Notes: a model not told the origin generated them from the letters alone. A DNA stretch of 64,000 bases from Alkalibacterium sp. MB6 (GCF_009935905.1 NZ_PREX01000010.1:1-64000), one strand, 5' to 3'. Positions 9,435-19,003 are shown, numbered from the stretch's first letter. Numbers and translations are program-made.

Positions 9435-9914
9435 TTAATAAGTCACTGCTTCTTTTTCTTTTACATCATAGATTTTTTCTAGATCGTGAGCCACTCGATT
9501 GGTGCCCTTTAAAATTTCACTGCGTGTGATGATGCCTTTAAATTCATTCTCTTCGTTAACTACGGTAATGAACGCATCGTTCACTAACATATGCAAGACA
9601 TCTTCCAATTCGAAATTCTCCTTCACTACCGGGTAATCTGTGTCCATTACCTCGCCTACTTCAATATCAGCAAGCTTTTCAAATTGGACATCCTCTATAT
9701 TCATAATGGATTGCATGATTGTCGGTAGAGAAATGAGTCCTTTCATTTTTGAATCCCCATCAAGTACTGGCACGACAGAATATTTATCTGAGGTTAAAAT
9801 TAGTAGCGCATGATTTAATCGATTATGAATCCCAACAACAGCGACTTCATCTGCGGGTTTCACTAACCTTTGCTCATCATCAATCAATAACCGTTTTACT
9901 TTATCACCTATCAT
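9435..9914 (-). CDS. cbpB: CBS-domain protein, CbpB/YkuL type
   Basis: Two CBS domains fill this 159-residue protein (about 5-65 and 80-135). Family members in Listeria and Bacillus (CbpB, YkuL) bind cyclic di-AMP and link it to (p)ppGpp synthesis through Rel; that role is transferred from family knowledge. The chosen start (MIGDKVKRLL) has a CGGAG site 8 bases upstream and matches the family N-terminus. An in-frame upstream start at 9977 would add 21 residues without a ribosome site. Confidence 0.75.
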   Translation of the reverse strand: MIGDKVKRLLIDDEQRLVKPADEVAVVGIHNRLNHALLILTSDKYSVVPVLDGDSKMKGLISLPTIMQSIMNIEDVQFEKLADIEVGEVMDTDYPVVKENFELEDVLHMLVNDAFITVVNEENEFKGIITRSEILKGTNRVAHDLEKIYDVKEKEAVTY

Positions 9915-10075
9915 TACATCACTCCGTGTAACCGTTCTATTCAATTCTATTCTACCTTTTTTTTGGCAAATACCCAACTAAGAAATCCCTCATTTGGCTA
10001 TTATTAGAAAAGTTTTAGAACATTCTTATCAAAAACGACCTAAACCTCGTTACGTTTGAAAATATTAAGAAGTAG

Positions 10076-10597
10076 TTATTGGGTTAATGAGAAGGTGCTG
10101 TTTAATTCTGATACTTCATTATGGTCTCTGTCATAGTAAGTAAAGGTGACGGTTGATTTATCATCCGGAATAGTTATTGCCAGATAAGTACCTAATTCAC
10201 GGTCACGGGGTTGAGTGATACTGCCAGGGTTCACAAAGAATATGCCTTCTTCTTTATCCACTTTTGGAATATGCGTATGGCCGTACAAGACCATTCGGCT
10301 ATTCGCCTCTCTTGCTTCTGATACCAGTGGATCAAAGGATCTCTTCACGCTGTGTAGATGACCGTGTGCGATAAGAAACGGTTCTCCTTCTAATTCAACG
10401 ACAAGAGTGTCCTTTAACTTCTTCTCAAAGTCCATATTGCCTTTTACTGATTTATACTTTTGGAATAAGGGGTGTTCTGCGGGTAATTCCGAATCCCCGC
10501 AGTGAAACCAAGCAGTCGTATCCTCGTTATGAATGGACAATATTTCTTCCATATAGTACGTATCTCCATGATTATCGCTTACTACTATTACTTTCAT
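10076..10597 (-). CDS. YfcE/MJ0936-family metallophosphoesterase (YsnB)
   Basis: The 173-residue phosphodiesterase has the full dinuclear metal set: SDNHGD near the start, HCGDSE, VKGNMD, AHGH and YGHTH. It is the last gene of racE-rdgB-ysnB, an order also found in B. subtilis around racE and ysnAB. It starts 79 bases after the rdgB stop, behind a GAAGG-rich stretch. The natural substrate of the family is not settled. Confidence 0.85.
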   Translation of the reverse strand: MKVIVVSDNHGDTYYMEEILSIHNEDTTAWFHCGDSELPAEHPLFQKYKSVKGNMDFEKKLKDTLVVELEGEPFLIAHGHLHSVKRSFDPLVSEAREANSRMVLYGHTHIPKVDKEEGIFFVNPGSITQPRDRELGTYLAITIPDDKSTVTFTYYDRDHNEVSELNSTFSLTQ

Positions 10598-10676
10598 CCT
10601 TCTCGACCTTCCCTTCCAGTTTGTTTACGCCTTCTTACCCTAGCTAAAGTGATTTATCCCACAGCTTCTCCACCGT

Positions 10677-11294
10677 TTAATGAGGCAAAGACTCTAGCCA
10701 GTTATCCAATAGACTATCTAAACGACTTAGTGCATTTGCGCGATGACTGATTTTATTTTTTTCGCTCTCACTTAATTCAGCCAAGGTTTTATCTAACTCA
10801 GGAAGCAAAAAGAGCGAATCATATCCAAATCCGTTTTCACCCCGAGGGATACCTGTAATAGCCCCTTTTAATTCTCCTTGAACGACTAACGACTCTTTTT
10901 GAGGATGAGCCAGTGCTAATGCACAATGAAATGTCGCACGTCTCTCCTGGTCTTTCACATCTGCTAATTCTGTTAACAATTTGGCATTGTTTTTAGCGTC
11001 GTCTTTTTCTTCTCCGGCATATCGAGCAGAAAAAACACCTGGCTGCCCAAGTAAAGCCTCTACCGCTAAACCGGAATCATCCGCAATGACAGTTGTTTGA
11101 AGGTGTTCAGCGATGGTTTCAGCTTTGAGAAGGGCATTATCTTTGAAGGTATAACCCGTTTCTTCCACATCTTCAATATCAGGGTAATCAAGTAAGGTTT
11201 TTATTTGAAGCCCTCTTTCTTTAAATAGTGCCTCAAATTCTTTTGCTTTCCCTTTATTTCGAGTCGCAATGACTACTGTGTTCGTTTCTGCCAT
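10677..11294 (-). CDS. rdgB: XTP/dITP diphosphatase (Ham1/RdgB)
   Basis: This enzyme hydrolyses non-canonical purine triphosphates (ITP, dITP, XTP) to monophosphates and keeps them out of DNA. The 205 residues contain the signature ATRNKGKAKEFEALF at the N-terminus, ADDSGLAVEAL and GYDSLFLLPE. The start overlaps the end of racE by 41 bp, so translation is probably coupled. The AGAAAGG site lies a little far (about 13 bases) from the ATG, consistent with coupling. Confidence 0.92.
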   Translation of the reverse strand: MAETNTVVIATRNKGKAKEFEALFKERGLQIKTLLDYPDIEDVEETGYTFKDNALLKAETIAEHLQTTVIADDSGLAVEALLGQPGVFSARYAGEEKDDAKNNAKLLTELADVKDQERRATFHCALALAHPQKESLVVQGELKGAITGIPRGENGFGYDSLFLLPELDKTLAELSESEKNKISHRANALSRLDSLLDNWLESLPH

Positions 11295-12111
11295 GTTTAT
11301 CTGTCAACCTTTCTAATGCAATAGTCTCTATCGTAAACTGATCTGTTTCTAACCAGTCTTTTGCTATTTTTTTAAATGCGTCTTTGGAACCGGTCGTATA
11401 CAATTGAACACTTGGGTTCCCGTCTGCTTCTGCTCGCGTTTGCTCTTCTTCTAATACTCTTTCAATCGCTTGTGACGTCAACGCTCCAGAGTCGATGAGT
11501 GTCACATCTTCTCCCATTACTTCTTGAATAAAAGGAGCTAATAAAGGAAAATGCGTACAGCCCAAAATTAAAGTATCCATAGTAGCTGTTTTAAAAGGCT
11601 CCAATGTTTCAGCCACTACTTTCTTAGCATTTTCGGATCGGTAATCGTTTTGCTCAACTAAGTCAACAAACTGAGGACAAGCTAAACTCTCTATGCTTAT
11701 ATCTGAATCGAATGATTTTATTGTCTCTTCATAGAACCCAGAATCTACTGTGCTTCTTGTTGCCAAAACGCCTACTTTTTTTGTTTGAGATAGCTTGGCT
11801 GCCGCCTCACTCCCAGGGACGATGACCCCTATAACAGGGACGGATACGCGTTGACTCACTTCCTTGAGTGCTTGAGCTGTCGCAGTATTGCAAGCAATCA
11901 CAATCATTTTAACTCCCTGACTGACTAAAAAATCAGCAAGTTGAAGCGTGTAGGTTATAATATCTTTTTCTTCTTTATTCCCGTATGGGTTGCGTAATGT
12001 GTCCCCTATATACACAAATGACTCATGGGGTAGTCTTTCTTTCACAGCTTTTAAAACCGTTAAGCCGCCTACACCCGAATCTAACATCCCGATTGGTTTT
12101 CTTATCATCAT
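11254..12111 (-). CDS. racE: glutamate racemase
   Basis: The enzyme makes D-glutamate for peptidoglycan. From the chosen start it has 285 residues, with the N-terminal MLDSGVGGLTVL signature and the two catalytic cysteines in ACNTATA (Cys74) and GCTHFP (Cys185). A longer in-frame start at 12141 would add ten residues, but the AAAAGG site fits the double ATG at 12106-12111. It is the first gene of the racE-rdgB-ysnB operon and is divergent from yslB. Confidence 0.93.
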   Translation of the reverse strand: MMIRKPIGMLDSGVGGLTVLKAVKERLPHESFVYIGDTLRNPYGNKEEKDIITYTLQLADFLVSQGVKMIVIACNTATAQALKEVSQRVSVPVIGVIVPGSEAAAKLSQTKKVGVLATRSTVDSGFYEETIKSFDSDISIESLACPQFVDLVEQNDYRSENAKKVVAETLEPFKTATMDTLILGCTHFPLLAPFIQEVMGEDVTLIDSGALTSQAIERVLEEEQTRAEADGNPSVQLYTTGSKDAFKKIAKDWLETDQFTIETIALERLTDKHGRNEHSSHCDSK

Positions 12112-12343
12112 GCATTCAACCTTTTCTTTTTTAAATATCACTTCATCATCACGTGACTGGTCACTCGATTAACTATAATGGACGATTCTATCTGAATCTT
12201 TTCTGGAAACCTCTTTGAAAAAACGGTAAAATATAAAAGAGTGGTTTTCCCTCACCCTTCATTATAAAGAAATCTCGAATGAATGGAAAGCTTAAAACCG
12301 TTGACATATTAATATTAGGATTTAGAAAGAGGTGACACACGAT

Positions 12344-12763
12344 ATGAATGATAACATGAATGACCCTTTAAAAGGTATATCACTGCTTAGAGATCACTTA
12401 CTTCCTCTTCTGTTGAGAGATGATGAACAAGAGATTTTATATTGGGCAGGAAAGGATTTAGCACGAACCTACGATTTTACATCCTTTGATGATATAAAAG
12501 CCATTATGCAAGAGGTCTCCTTTGGTCGTCTTGAACTAACTACTCAGAAACGATCCACTTTTGAATGCCGTTTAGAAGGAGAGATCATTGCTGAGAGATT
12601 AAAAACGAATAATCAAGCGACTTTTTCAATGGAAACGGGTTTCTTGGCCGAAGCCATTCAAGAAGTAACCGGTCATTATACAGAAGGCACGTATCAGATT
12701 ATGAAAAAATCCGATGCTGTGGCTATTGAATTGACGTTTGATAAGCATGAACACTATAGTTGA
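12344..12763 (+). CDS. YslB-like DUF2507 protein
   Basis: This 139-residue soluble protein of the conserved Firmicutes family DUF2507 includes LRDHLLPLLLRDDEQEILYWAGKDLAR and a C-terminal half with EGTYQIMKKSDAVAIELTF. The fold resembles V4R/heme-NO-type ligand-binding small domains by family annotation; no function is known. ATG at 12344 is preferred because AGAGGTG lies nine bases upstream. GTG at 12332 would overlap that site. It is divergent from racE, its neighbour in other Firmicutes too. Confidence 0.75.
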   Translation: MNDNMNDPLKGISLLRDHLLPLLLRDDEQEILYWAGKDLARTYDFTSFDDIKAIMQEVSFGRLELTTQKRSTFECRLEGEIIAERLKTNNQATFSMETGFLAEAIQEVTGHYTEGTYQIMKKSDAVAIELTFDKHEHYS

Positions 12764-12766
12764 CGT

Positions 12767-12826
12767 AAAAAAAGACTGTTATGGTTCTCCCTTTGTCAAA
12801 AATGGGAGAACCATAACAGTCTTTTT
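12767..12826. terminator. strong bidirectional terminator
   Basis: A near-perfect 23-bp stem (AAAAGACTGTTATGGTTCTC and its complement) with a 12-base loop separates the convergent yslB and FAD/NAD(P) genes. It overlaps the stop codon of the latter. Confidence 0.92.
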
Positions 12827-14294
12827 AACGTTTGGTTTTTCTTTTCACTAACACATCCATCATATCTCTTACACCAACTTCAGCGCTTTTTGATACCATG
12901 TCTACATTTGTGTTGCCATACTGCACACCAGAAGCGAGCTGACCATATACCTTAAACGTTGAGCGTATCCTTCCACGTCTGTCAATTGCACTCATCGAAG
13001 GGTAGTCAATCTTTACTCCACCATATGGATACGGGACAATGAACCCTTCTTCTATTAACTGCTTGATAAGTGGTTGATGCAAATCAAGAGAGTAATAAAG
13101 ATTTGTACTTTGACCTGTTGCATTAATCAGGACATCAACTGTAAACTGGTCACCATTCTCACAGTTAACTTCAAATCTATCGTCTCGTCGTTTGATTGAC
13201 TGAATATGACTATAGATGGCAATCTTTTTTTGATCGACCGACTGAATAAGGGATCGTACCGCTTCTTCTGTCACTGGAATTTTGAAATTTAAAAACTGCT
13301 CTTCGTACTTGTTTTTGAATAGCACTTTTTCTTTTTTGGGCAAGGTCCACCAAATATAAGGAAAGGTCTCTTTGAGCTGACTAATGAACTGCTGGAAACG
13401 GCCCAATTCGTCTAAGTGGTTTAACTCATGTCTCATGCTATCTAAACTTCCTTGTCCAAACTCAGTACACATGTGTTTAACGTTTATTCCTTTTTTAGTA
13501 GCCAGTTGACTAAATGCTTCTTTCACATCTTCAAAGGTTAAGGCATCTTTTTTATCGATGAGTGTCTGTTTAAACTGCTCTTTCTCTTCTTGAGAGAGAT
13601 GCAGAGGAACGTGATGGCCTCTAACGGAAGAAAAGCGTTTATCCAAGGATAAAAAGGCTATGTTAGTCTCCGGGTAATGCCTTTGTAGAAATAACATAGC
13701 ATCCATTGCTGTTAAACGGGTGCCTATAATCCCTACTGTGCCTGACTGATTTTCCAGTTTCAACTGACTCTCAAAAGGGTAGGGATGATAGATATAGCCA
13801 GGAAGACCTTTAAGCCGGTAGGGATCAGCATAAGGGCTGTGTCCAATAGCCAAATGAACCCCATCAACGATTTCTTGCCGGGTAGCACTTTTCAGCTTGA
13901 TGCGGCCATCACTCAATGCGTGCATACTTTGCACGTCTTCGTAGATAACGTTCATCGTTAACTCTCTTGACCACTCTTTCAATCGGTCAGATAAGTACTC
14001 GCCAAACCATTTCCTAGGCAAATGGGGTTTCTCTTGGTGTTCTGGTCCTTTATACTTGGTTACCCATTTAAGAAAATCCTCTGAATCGCTTGGATCAATT
14101 GTCATCGTATCGGTATACTGGTTTATGAGTAAGGCCTCGTCATCCTTTTGATAAGGCATACCGGTGCCATATTGATCTCTGTTTGAAAAGACGACTATAT
14201 CTACATCCATCCTCTTGCCTTGGTTAAGTACGTTCTTAATCTCTCTTAACACACTGATCCCAGCAACGCCCATCCCTACTATTGCAATTTTCAT
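12825..14294 (-). CDS. FAD/NAD(P)-binding protein (PF13454-type)
   Basis: The 489-residue flavoprotein-like protein begins with a Rossmann motif (IVGMGVAGISV) and contains a GTGMPYQ-type loop. A second Rossmann-like segment lies near residue 187 (GIIGTRLTAMDAM), and DVLINATGQS near residue 400 is typical of NAD_binding_9 proteins. Lactobacilli and other Firmicutes carry homologues of unknown substrate, possibly amine or hydroxamate oxidation. It stands alone, with no partner gene nearby. Confidence 0.75.
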   Translation of the reverse strand: MKIAIVGMGVAGISVLREIKNVLNQGKRMDVDIVVFSNRDQYGTGMPYQKDDEALLINQYTDTMTIDPSDSEDFLKWVTKYKGPEHQEKPHLPRKWFGEYLSDRLKEWSRELTMNVIYEDVQSMHALSDGRIKLKSATRQEIVDGVHLAIGHSPYADPYRLKGLPGYIYHPYPFESQLKLENQSGTVGIIGTRLTAMDAMLFLQRHYPETNIAFLSLDKRFSSVRGHHVPLHLSQEEKEQFKQTLIDKKDALTFEDVKEAFSQLATKKGINVKHMCTEFGQGSLDSMRHELNHLDELGRFQQFISQLKETFPYIWWTLPKKEKVLFKNKYEEQFLNFKIPVTEEAVRSLIQSVDQKKIAIYSHIQSIKRRDDRFEVNCENGDQFTVDVLINATGQSTNLYYSLDLHQPLIKQLIEEGFIVPYPYGGVKIDYPSMSAIDRRGRIRSTFKVYGQLASGVQYGNTNVDMVSKSAEVGVRDMMDVLVKRKTKR

Positions 14295-14396
14295 CCTCTA
14301 CCTCCTTTTTTTGTCACTCATTTTAGTATAACAAAAAGGCTCATTTGTTTTTAGGTTAGTGTGATTATTTACAAAAACATTACAATAGAATCAACA

Positions 14397-14440
14397 AAAA
14401 AAGTTCCCTTATTTCCTTTAAAAAGAAGAATAAGAGAACG
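14397..14440 (-). terminator. terminator of the orphan 93-residue gene
   Basis: On the minus strand GTTCTCTTATT pairs with AATAAGGGAAC and is followed by seven T. It lies about 10 bases after the stop at 14448. Confidence 0.75.
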
Positions 14441-14447
14441 TTATTAA

Positions 14448-14729
14448 TTACAAATTAACGTTTAATGAAAATGTTTTGATGACAGTAATGTGTTCTTCAG
14501 TCATTTGAACAAAAGAAATTTCTTTTGCATTCCAAGACATCAAATCATTTAAGGAGTGAGCATTCTTTCTCAGCACGACATCTAACGGGCAATCAAGTTC
14601 ATCGTCCGCATTATAAATAACGTCCTGACTATCTACTTCCAGCTCTATTACCTTATCCTTACAAGTGATGATGTATTTGTATTGTATTGACTGTGTAGGT
14701 GTAACTAATCCCACTTTTTCATGTGACAT
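14448..14729 (-). CDS. hypothetical protein, 93 residues
   Basis: I do not recognise this protein. It is acidic, has no signal peptide or membrane segment, and looks like an all-beta plus short-helix domain (YKYIITCKDKVIELEVDSQD). The start at 14729 sits nine bases after GGAG; the in-frame GTG at 14738 would abut that site. It has its own terminator and lies between unrelated genes. Confidence 0.6.
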   Translation of the reverse strand: MSHEKVGLVTPTQSIQYKYIITCKDKVIELEVDSQDVIYNADDELDCPLDVVLRKNAHSLNDLMSWNAKEISFVQMTEEHITVIKTFSLNVNL

Positions 14730-14991
14730 ACTAATCACTCTCCGAACCGTTCTATACGTTTACTCGTGACTATATGTCACTTACGTAGAGCACTATACTC
14801 ACTTTTTATTAGCAGTAAACACTGTAATGCTCATTTTATAGCACGCTTTATGAAAAAGATAGAACAGGTTTTCCTTTGACAAAATTTGTTGATAGTTAGT
14901 TCATAATGTTGACACATTTAAGGTATTAACATACATACTTATTAAAAATGAAGAGAGATGTTTTGATTTTAAATACAATAAGGTTTTTTAC
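14730..14991. other. intergenic stretch, nothing assigned
   Basis: This AT-rich gap lies between the orphan gene and the trxA terminator. A TTGACA at 14877-14882 on the plus strand has no well-placed -10 and no downstream plus-strand gene. I see no convincing RNA gene. Confidence 0.4.
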
Positions 14992-15023
14992 AAAAAAAGG
15001 GAGACCTCATATGCGAAGTCTCC
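14992..15023 (-). terminator. terminator of trxA
   Basis: GGAGAC pairs with GTCTCC (15000-15005 and 15018-15023), with seven T after it on the minus strand. Confidence 0.75.
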
Positions 15024-15035
15024 TCTTCATACCTT

Positions 15036-15347
15036 TTATTGATGGTTTGCTAGAGCTGATTCAATCTGCTCTTTACTGTGGTATCCAATCAATTTATCTA
15101 CAACTTCCCCGTCTTTGGTAATTAATAGAGTAGGGATGCTCATGATACCAAATTTACTTGGTGTTTCTTGATTAGCGTCCACGTCCATTTTATAGTATTT
15201 CACGCTTCCGTCTGATTCTTCGCCTAATTCATCAATGACTGGTGACTGCATACGGCAAGGTCCACACCATGTGGCCCAAAAGTCAGTCAATGCTAGACCT
15301 GAGTTTGTTTCTTGTTCAAATGTCTGATCTGTTAGTTCTTTAATCAT
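15036..15347 (-). CDS. trxA: thioredoxin
   Basis: The 103-residue thioredoxin has the active site WCGPC (Cys28, Cys31), the cis-Pro segment SIPTLLI and the usual KDGEVV...G ending. It reduces cytoplasmic disulfides, with electrons from thioredoxin reductase. It lies 104 bases downstream of mutS2, an old synteny in Firmicutes. A CAGGAGG site lies 7 bases before the ATG. Confidence 0.95.
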   Translation of the reverse strand: MIKELTDQTFEQETNSGLALTDFWATWCGPCRMQSPVIDELGEESDGSVKYYKMDVDANQETPSKFGIMSIPTLLITKDGEVVDKLIGYHSKEQIESALANHQ

Positions 15348-15451
15348 TATAAAACCTCCTGTATAATCCTCGCTTACTTATTAAAAGTAAGTTATCTTTT
15401 ACATTGTTAGTATATCAAAATTAATCGATGATGTCTACCTTCGAGGCCCTC

Positions 15452-17824
15452 TTATTTAAAGGTGACGATGGTTGCACCACTTCCACCTTGGTTAGCCGGA
15501 GCATCACTGTAGGTTTTCACTTGAGAATGCTTTTTCAAAAATTCGTGAACCCCTTTGCGTACTGCCCCAGTTCCCATACCATGAATAATCGTCACTTTAG
15601 GGTAATTTTGAAGTAATGCTTGATCGATATAGCGGTCAACTTGCTGAACGGCTTCTTCTACCCGCTCGCCTCTCACATCAATCTCAGTCGACACTCCCAT
15701 TCCAGAAGACCGATTAATAGAGACGCGTTGCTGTGGTACTTTTTCTTGTTCCACTTGAATTAAATCCGTTTCCGGTAGCTTCATCTTAAGCATACCCATT
15801 TGAACCACCCACTCACGATTCCCTGCTTTTTCAACCACGATTCCTTTTTGACCAAAGGATTGAACTTCTACAGAGTCACCGACTTTTAATGCTTTCTTCT
15901 GCTTTTGCTTTTGCAAGACTTTGTTTTTACTCAAGGAGTCTTCTTCTGTTTTAAGTCTGGACAAGCGGGTCTGAGCATCAATAAATTCATGTTCTTTCAA
16001 CGGTTCATTGAATTGCCCTTCAAGTTGGCGTTGCCTTAATTCTTTAATAATGTCATCCGCTTCTTGTCTGGCTTTGTCCACAATGTCATTCGCTTCTTTT
16101 TCAGCTTTTTTCTTCAGATCGTCTCGTTCATCTTGATACTGTTTGAACGCTTCTTTCAACTCGCGGTGCAATCGTTCTGCTTCTTTTAATTCATTCGTTG
16201 CTTTACCAGCTTCTGTTTCTGCTTCTTTACGTCTACTTTCCAAATCTTCAATCATTTGGTCAACATTTTGACTTTCTCCACTTAATAATTGTTTAGCCGT
16301 ATCGATAATCATATCATCAAGACCCAGTCTTCTGGCAATCTCAAAGGCGTTACTTCGTCCGGGAATCCCAATAAGCAAACGGTAGGTCGGACTTAATGTG
16401 TCCACGTTAAATTCCATACTCGCATTAATTGTTTCTGGTCGGTTGTATCCATAAGCTTTTAGCTCGGGATAGTGGGAGGTTATCATGACATAACTACCTG
16501 TTTGACCAATCGCGTCCAGTATTGAAATCGCTAAAGCGGCCCCTTCTTGAGGATCGGTTCCTGCTCCTAATTCATCAAATAAGATCAGACTGTCATCATC
16601 CATTCTCTCAAGAATCGACACGATTGTCGTTAAGTGAGAGGAGAAGGTAGATAGACTTTGTTCGATAGACTGCTCATCACCTATATCAGCAAAGACACTT
16701 GAAAAGATGCCCATCGTACTGCCATCCTCAACCGGTAAAAACAATCCTGCCTGCCCCATTAACTGCAATAGTCCCAATGTTTTCAAAACGACTGTTTTAC
16801 CACCTGTGTTGGGTCCAGTTACAATCATCGTTTTATAGTCTTCGCCTATAATAATGTCGTTGGCGACGACTTCATCTTCTTTGAGTAAAGGGTGGCGCGC
16901 TTGGTAGAGAGCCACGTGCTTATTTGTATTAAGTTTAGGCATCACAGCTTTTATACTTCGAGCGTAACGGGCTTTTGCTTGGATAAAGTCCAGCTCGACC
17001 AAGAGTGATAGATGGTATTCCAAGTCCTCACGGTATGGTGCGATGTCTTGAGTTAATTCTGATAAAATGCGTTCTACTTCTGCTTTTTCTTCTACTTGAT
17101 ACACTCTCAAGCGGTTGTTCAAATCCAATACACTTTGTGGCTCTATAAATAAGGTTTGACCTGTGGAACTTTGATCATGAACGACTCCACCGAAAGTAGA
17201 CCGGTTTTCTTGCTTGACCGGGATGACGTATCGATCATTTCTCATGGTAATAATGGCATCTGTCAAGAATCTGGACTGAGGTCCTCTGACAATACTTTCC
17301 AACTTTTGTCGGGCACGGCTTTCTGTTGATTTGATGCTGTCACGAATCCGTTTTAAAGCTGAACTGGCATCATCAAGAACATAGCCCCCTTCGTCTACTA
17401 CTGAAAAGATTTTGCGTTCCAAAGGTGTAAAACTGACTAGCTGTTCCGCTTTTTCATACAAACGGTTTAAAGGAATATCTTCTTCCTTTGCATCCGAAAA
17501 AAAGCGTTTAATGTCTTTAAGCGTTCGAAGGATACGTCCAATTTGAGCTATTTCTTGTCCATTTAAGGTTCCTTGTATTCTCACTCGCTTTAAATGTGGT
17601 CTGATGTCATCGAATTCAGCAACAGGGATGCCACCTTTTAATCGTAATAATCGGCTAGCATCTTCAGTTTCTTCTAATTGTTCACGAATAAGAGACTCTT
17701 CTTGTGTAGGGACTAATTTAGAGGCTTTTTCTCTACCTAGCCTGGATACTGTATGCTCCCCCAGAGCTCGAATGACTTTTTCATATTCCAGTGTGTGATA
17801 GGATGCTGGTAAGGCTTCAGTCAC
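15452..17824 (-). CDS. mutS2: endonuclease MutS2 / ribosome-rescue ATPase
   Basis: This 790-residue MutS-family ATPase lacks the mismatch-recognition domain. It has a core and clamp region, Walker A GPNTGGKT (about residues 336-343), Walker B DELGAGTDP, a long coiled coil rich in Glu and Lys (about 515-630), and a C-terminal Smr nuclease domain with DVRG and HGMGTGAVRKGV. Roles known for the family are suppression of recombination and resolution of collided ribosomes. The start is GTG behind AAGGAG. The polX gene that lies between cvpA and mutS2 in Bacillus is absent here. Confidence 0.95.
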   Translation of the reverse strand: MTEALPASYHTLEYEKVIRALGEHTVSRLGREKASKLVPTQEESLIREQLEETEDASRLLRLKGGIPVAEFDDIRPHLKRVRIQGTLNGQEIAQIGRILRTLKDIKRFFSDAKEEDIPLNRLYEKAEQLVSFTPLERKIFSVVDEGGYVLDDASSALKRIRDSIKSTESRARQKLESIVRGPQSRFLTDAIITMRNDRYVIPVKQENRSTFGGVVHDQSSTGQTLFIEPQSVLDLNNRLRVYQVEEKAEVERILSELTQDIAPYREDLEYHLSLLVELDFIQAKARYARSIKAVMPKLNTNKHVALYQARHPLLKEDEVVANDIIIGEDYKTMIVTGPNTGGKTVVLKTLGLLQLMGQAGLFLPVEDGSTMGIFSSVFADIGDEQSIEQSLSTFSSHLTTIVSILERMDDDSLILFDELGAGTDPQEGAALAISILDAIGQTGSYVMITSHYPELKAYGYNRPETINASMEFNVDTLSPTYRLLIGIPGRSNAFEIARRLGLDDMIIDTAKQLLSGESQNVDQMIEDLESRRKEAETEAGKATNELKEAERLHRELKEAFKQYQDERDDLKKKAEKEANDIVDKARQEADDIIKELRQRQLEGQFNEPLKEHEFIDAQTRLSRLKTEEDSLSKNKVLQKQKQKKALKVGDSVEVQSFGQKGIVVEKAGNREWVVQMGMLKMKLPETDLIQVEQEKVPQQRVSINRSSGMGVSTEIDVRGERVEEAVQQVDRYIDQALLQNYPKVTIIHGMGTGAVRKGVHEFLKKHSQVKTYSDAPANQGGSGATIVTFK

Positions 17825-17881
17825 TATACTCTCTCCTTTACTTTTCGTGTTGCTTCCAGTGTCTTGTGTCTTTTATTTATC

Positions 17882-17937
17882 AAAAAAAGGTTGATTGATA
17901 GGAAGCCTAGCTTATTCCCTTTCAACCAACACTCCTT
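17882..17937 (-). terminator. possible terminator of the zapA-cvpA unit
   Basis: GGTTGA pairs with TCAACC at the base of an imperfect hairpin followed by seven T on the minus strand. The stem has internal loops. Confidence 0.4.
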
Positions 17938-17986
17938 TTAAATTATGTTTAGTGTAGTAATCATACGTTCTATTTTGAGTAGGTTG

Positions 17987-18547
17987 TCAATTATCTATAC
18001 TGTCTTCAACCCACCAGTCATAAAATTGAGCAGATAATTCTGGTGTCGACGTTACGATTCCTCTTGCCAAAGTGCTTGAGGCGAACTGTTCTTGCAAGAA
18101 GGTGAGTGGGACTGTTGATAGGACAAACAGGACTAAAAAGAGCCCTATATAATGAACAACTAAACTAACGACCGCTCCACCTATGGCATTGAACACCCGG
18201 ATACCTGGTATATCGGCTAGAAAACTAAGTAATCCTCCAATAAGACGTGTCAATAGCCATCCGACGAATAATATAAGCAAGAAAGACATGCCCCGGTAAA
18301 ATGCACCATCTAATTCAAAGAGAAACTCAATACCATATAAGACAAATGGATTGGTTGAGATAGTCAAAGGCGTAGGGTACGGGATGAACATTTCGACGTA
18401 ATAACTGAACACCTCATGATAATTTAAAGCAAACCAAAAAGAGACCGCATATCCTATAGTCAGTGTCAATTGAAGGATCAACCCTCTTTTAACTCCACTG
18501 TAAAAAGCTAAAAATAAAATCAATATAATAATCAGATTGAACAGCAT
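17987..18547 (-). CDS. CvpA-family membrane protein
   Basis: The 186-residue protein has four predicted membrane segments (about 3-20, 24-42, 75-97 and 112-140). The first two match the CvpA pattern (LIIILILFLAFYSGVKRG). The family is named for colicin V production, but its role in Firmicutes is unclear; DNA-repair and cell-envelope roles have been proposed. The start at 18547 has GAGGAG seven bases upstream and is preferred to a start eight codons further up. It lies next to zapA, as in Bacillus. Confidence 0.82.
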   Translation of the reverse strand: MLFNLIIILILFLAFYSGVKRGLILQLTLTIGYAVSFWFALNYHEVFSYYVEMFIPYPTPLTISTNPFVLYGIEFLFELDGAFYRGMSFLLILFVGWLLTRLIGGLLSFLADIPGIRVFNAIGGAVVSLVVHYIGLFLVLFVLSTVPLTFLQEQFASSTLARGIVTSTPELSAQFYDWWVEDSIDN

Positions 18548-18584
18548 ACGTTTCTCCTCACAATGAAACAATCGGGTGATTGCA

Positions 18585-18848
18585 TTAAGCTTTTTCTTCC
18601 ATTTGTTTCAATTTCTCTTTAATTTCTTCCATTTCTTTTCGCATAGTCAACTGGTCAGAAACAGCATTAATTGCCAGCAATATGGCTCGCTTTTCTTTGT
18701 CCAGTCCTTTGGTCATCACTTTCAACTGTGTCAATTGCTCATCAACCGTTTCAGCTACAACCTGCATATGTTTTTGAGATTTAGGTCCAACAATGGTATA
18801 GGTTTCTCCATCAATTACCGCTTTATACCTGCTCTTCTCTTCCGGCAT
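18585..18848 (-). CDS. zapA: cell division protein ZapA
   Basis: The 87-residue protein has an N-terminal beta-hairpin domain (YKAVIDGETYTIVGP), a long C-terminal coiled coil, and the conserved LAINAVSDQL region. ZapA bundles FtsZ filaments at the division ring. It is positioned between pheT and cvpA as in other Firmicutes, though the rnhC gene often found here is absent. An AGGGGG site precedes the ATG. Confidence 0.88.
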   Translation of the reverse strand: MPEEKSRYKAVIDGETYTIVGPKSQKHMQVVAETVDEQLTQLKVMTKGLDKEKRAILLAINAVSDQLTMRKEMEEIKEKLKQMEEKA

Positions 18849-19003
18849 TAAAAAGCCCCCTTGCTTCTCAAATTCTTTATTATAATAACACGAATTGAGT
18901 TTATATGCATTATATCCCTTGATTTATTTGTCTTTTAATATACTTTTAAGTTTTGACCCTCTCTGGTTATACGTTACGTGTTCGAGTTCAATGAGAAGTC
19001 ATT

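Noticed and set aside
14877-14905. TTGACA on the plus strand suggesting a small RNA promoter
   Set aside because: There is no properly spaced -10 and no downstream plus-strand terminator.
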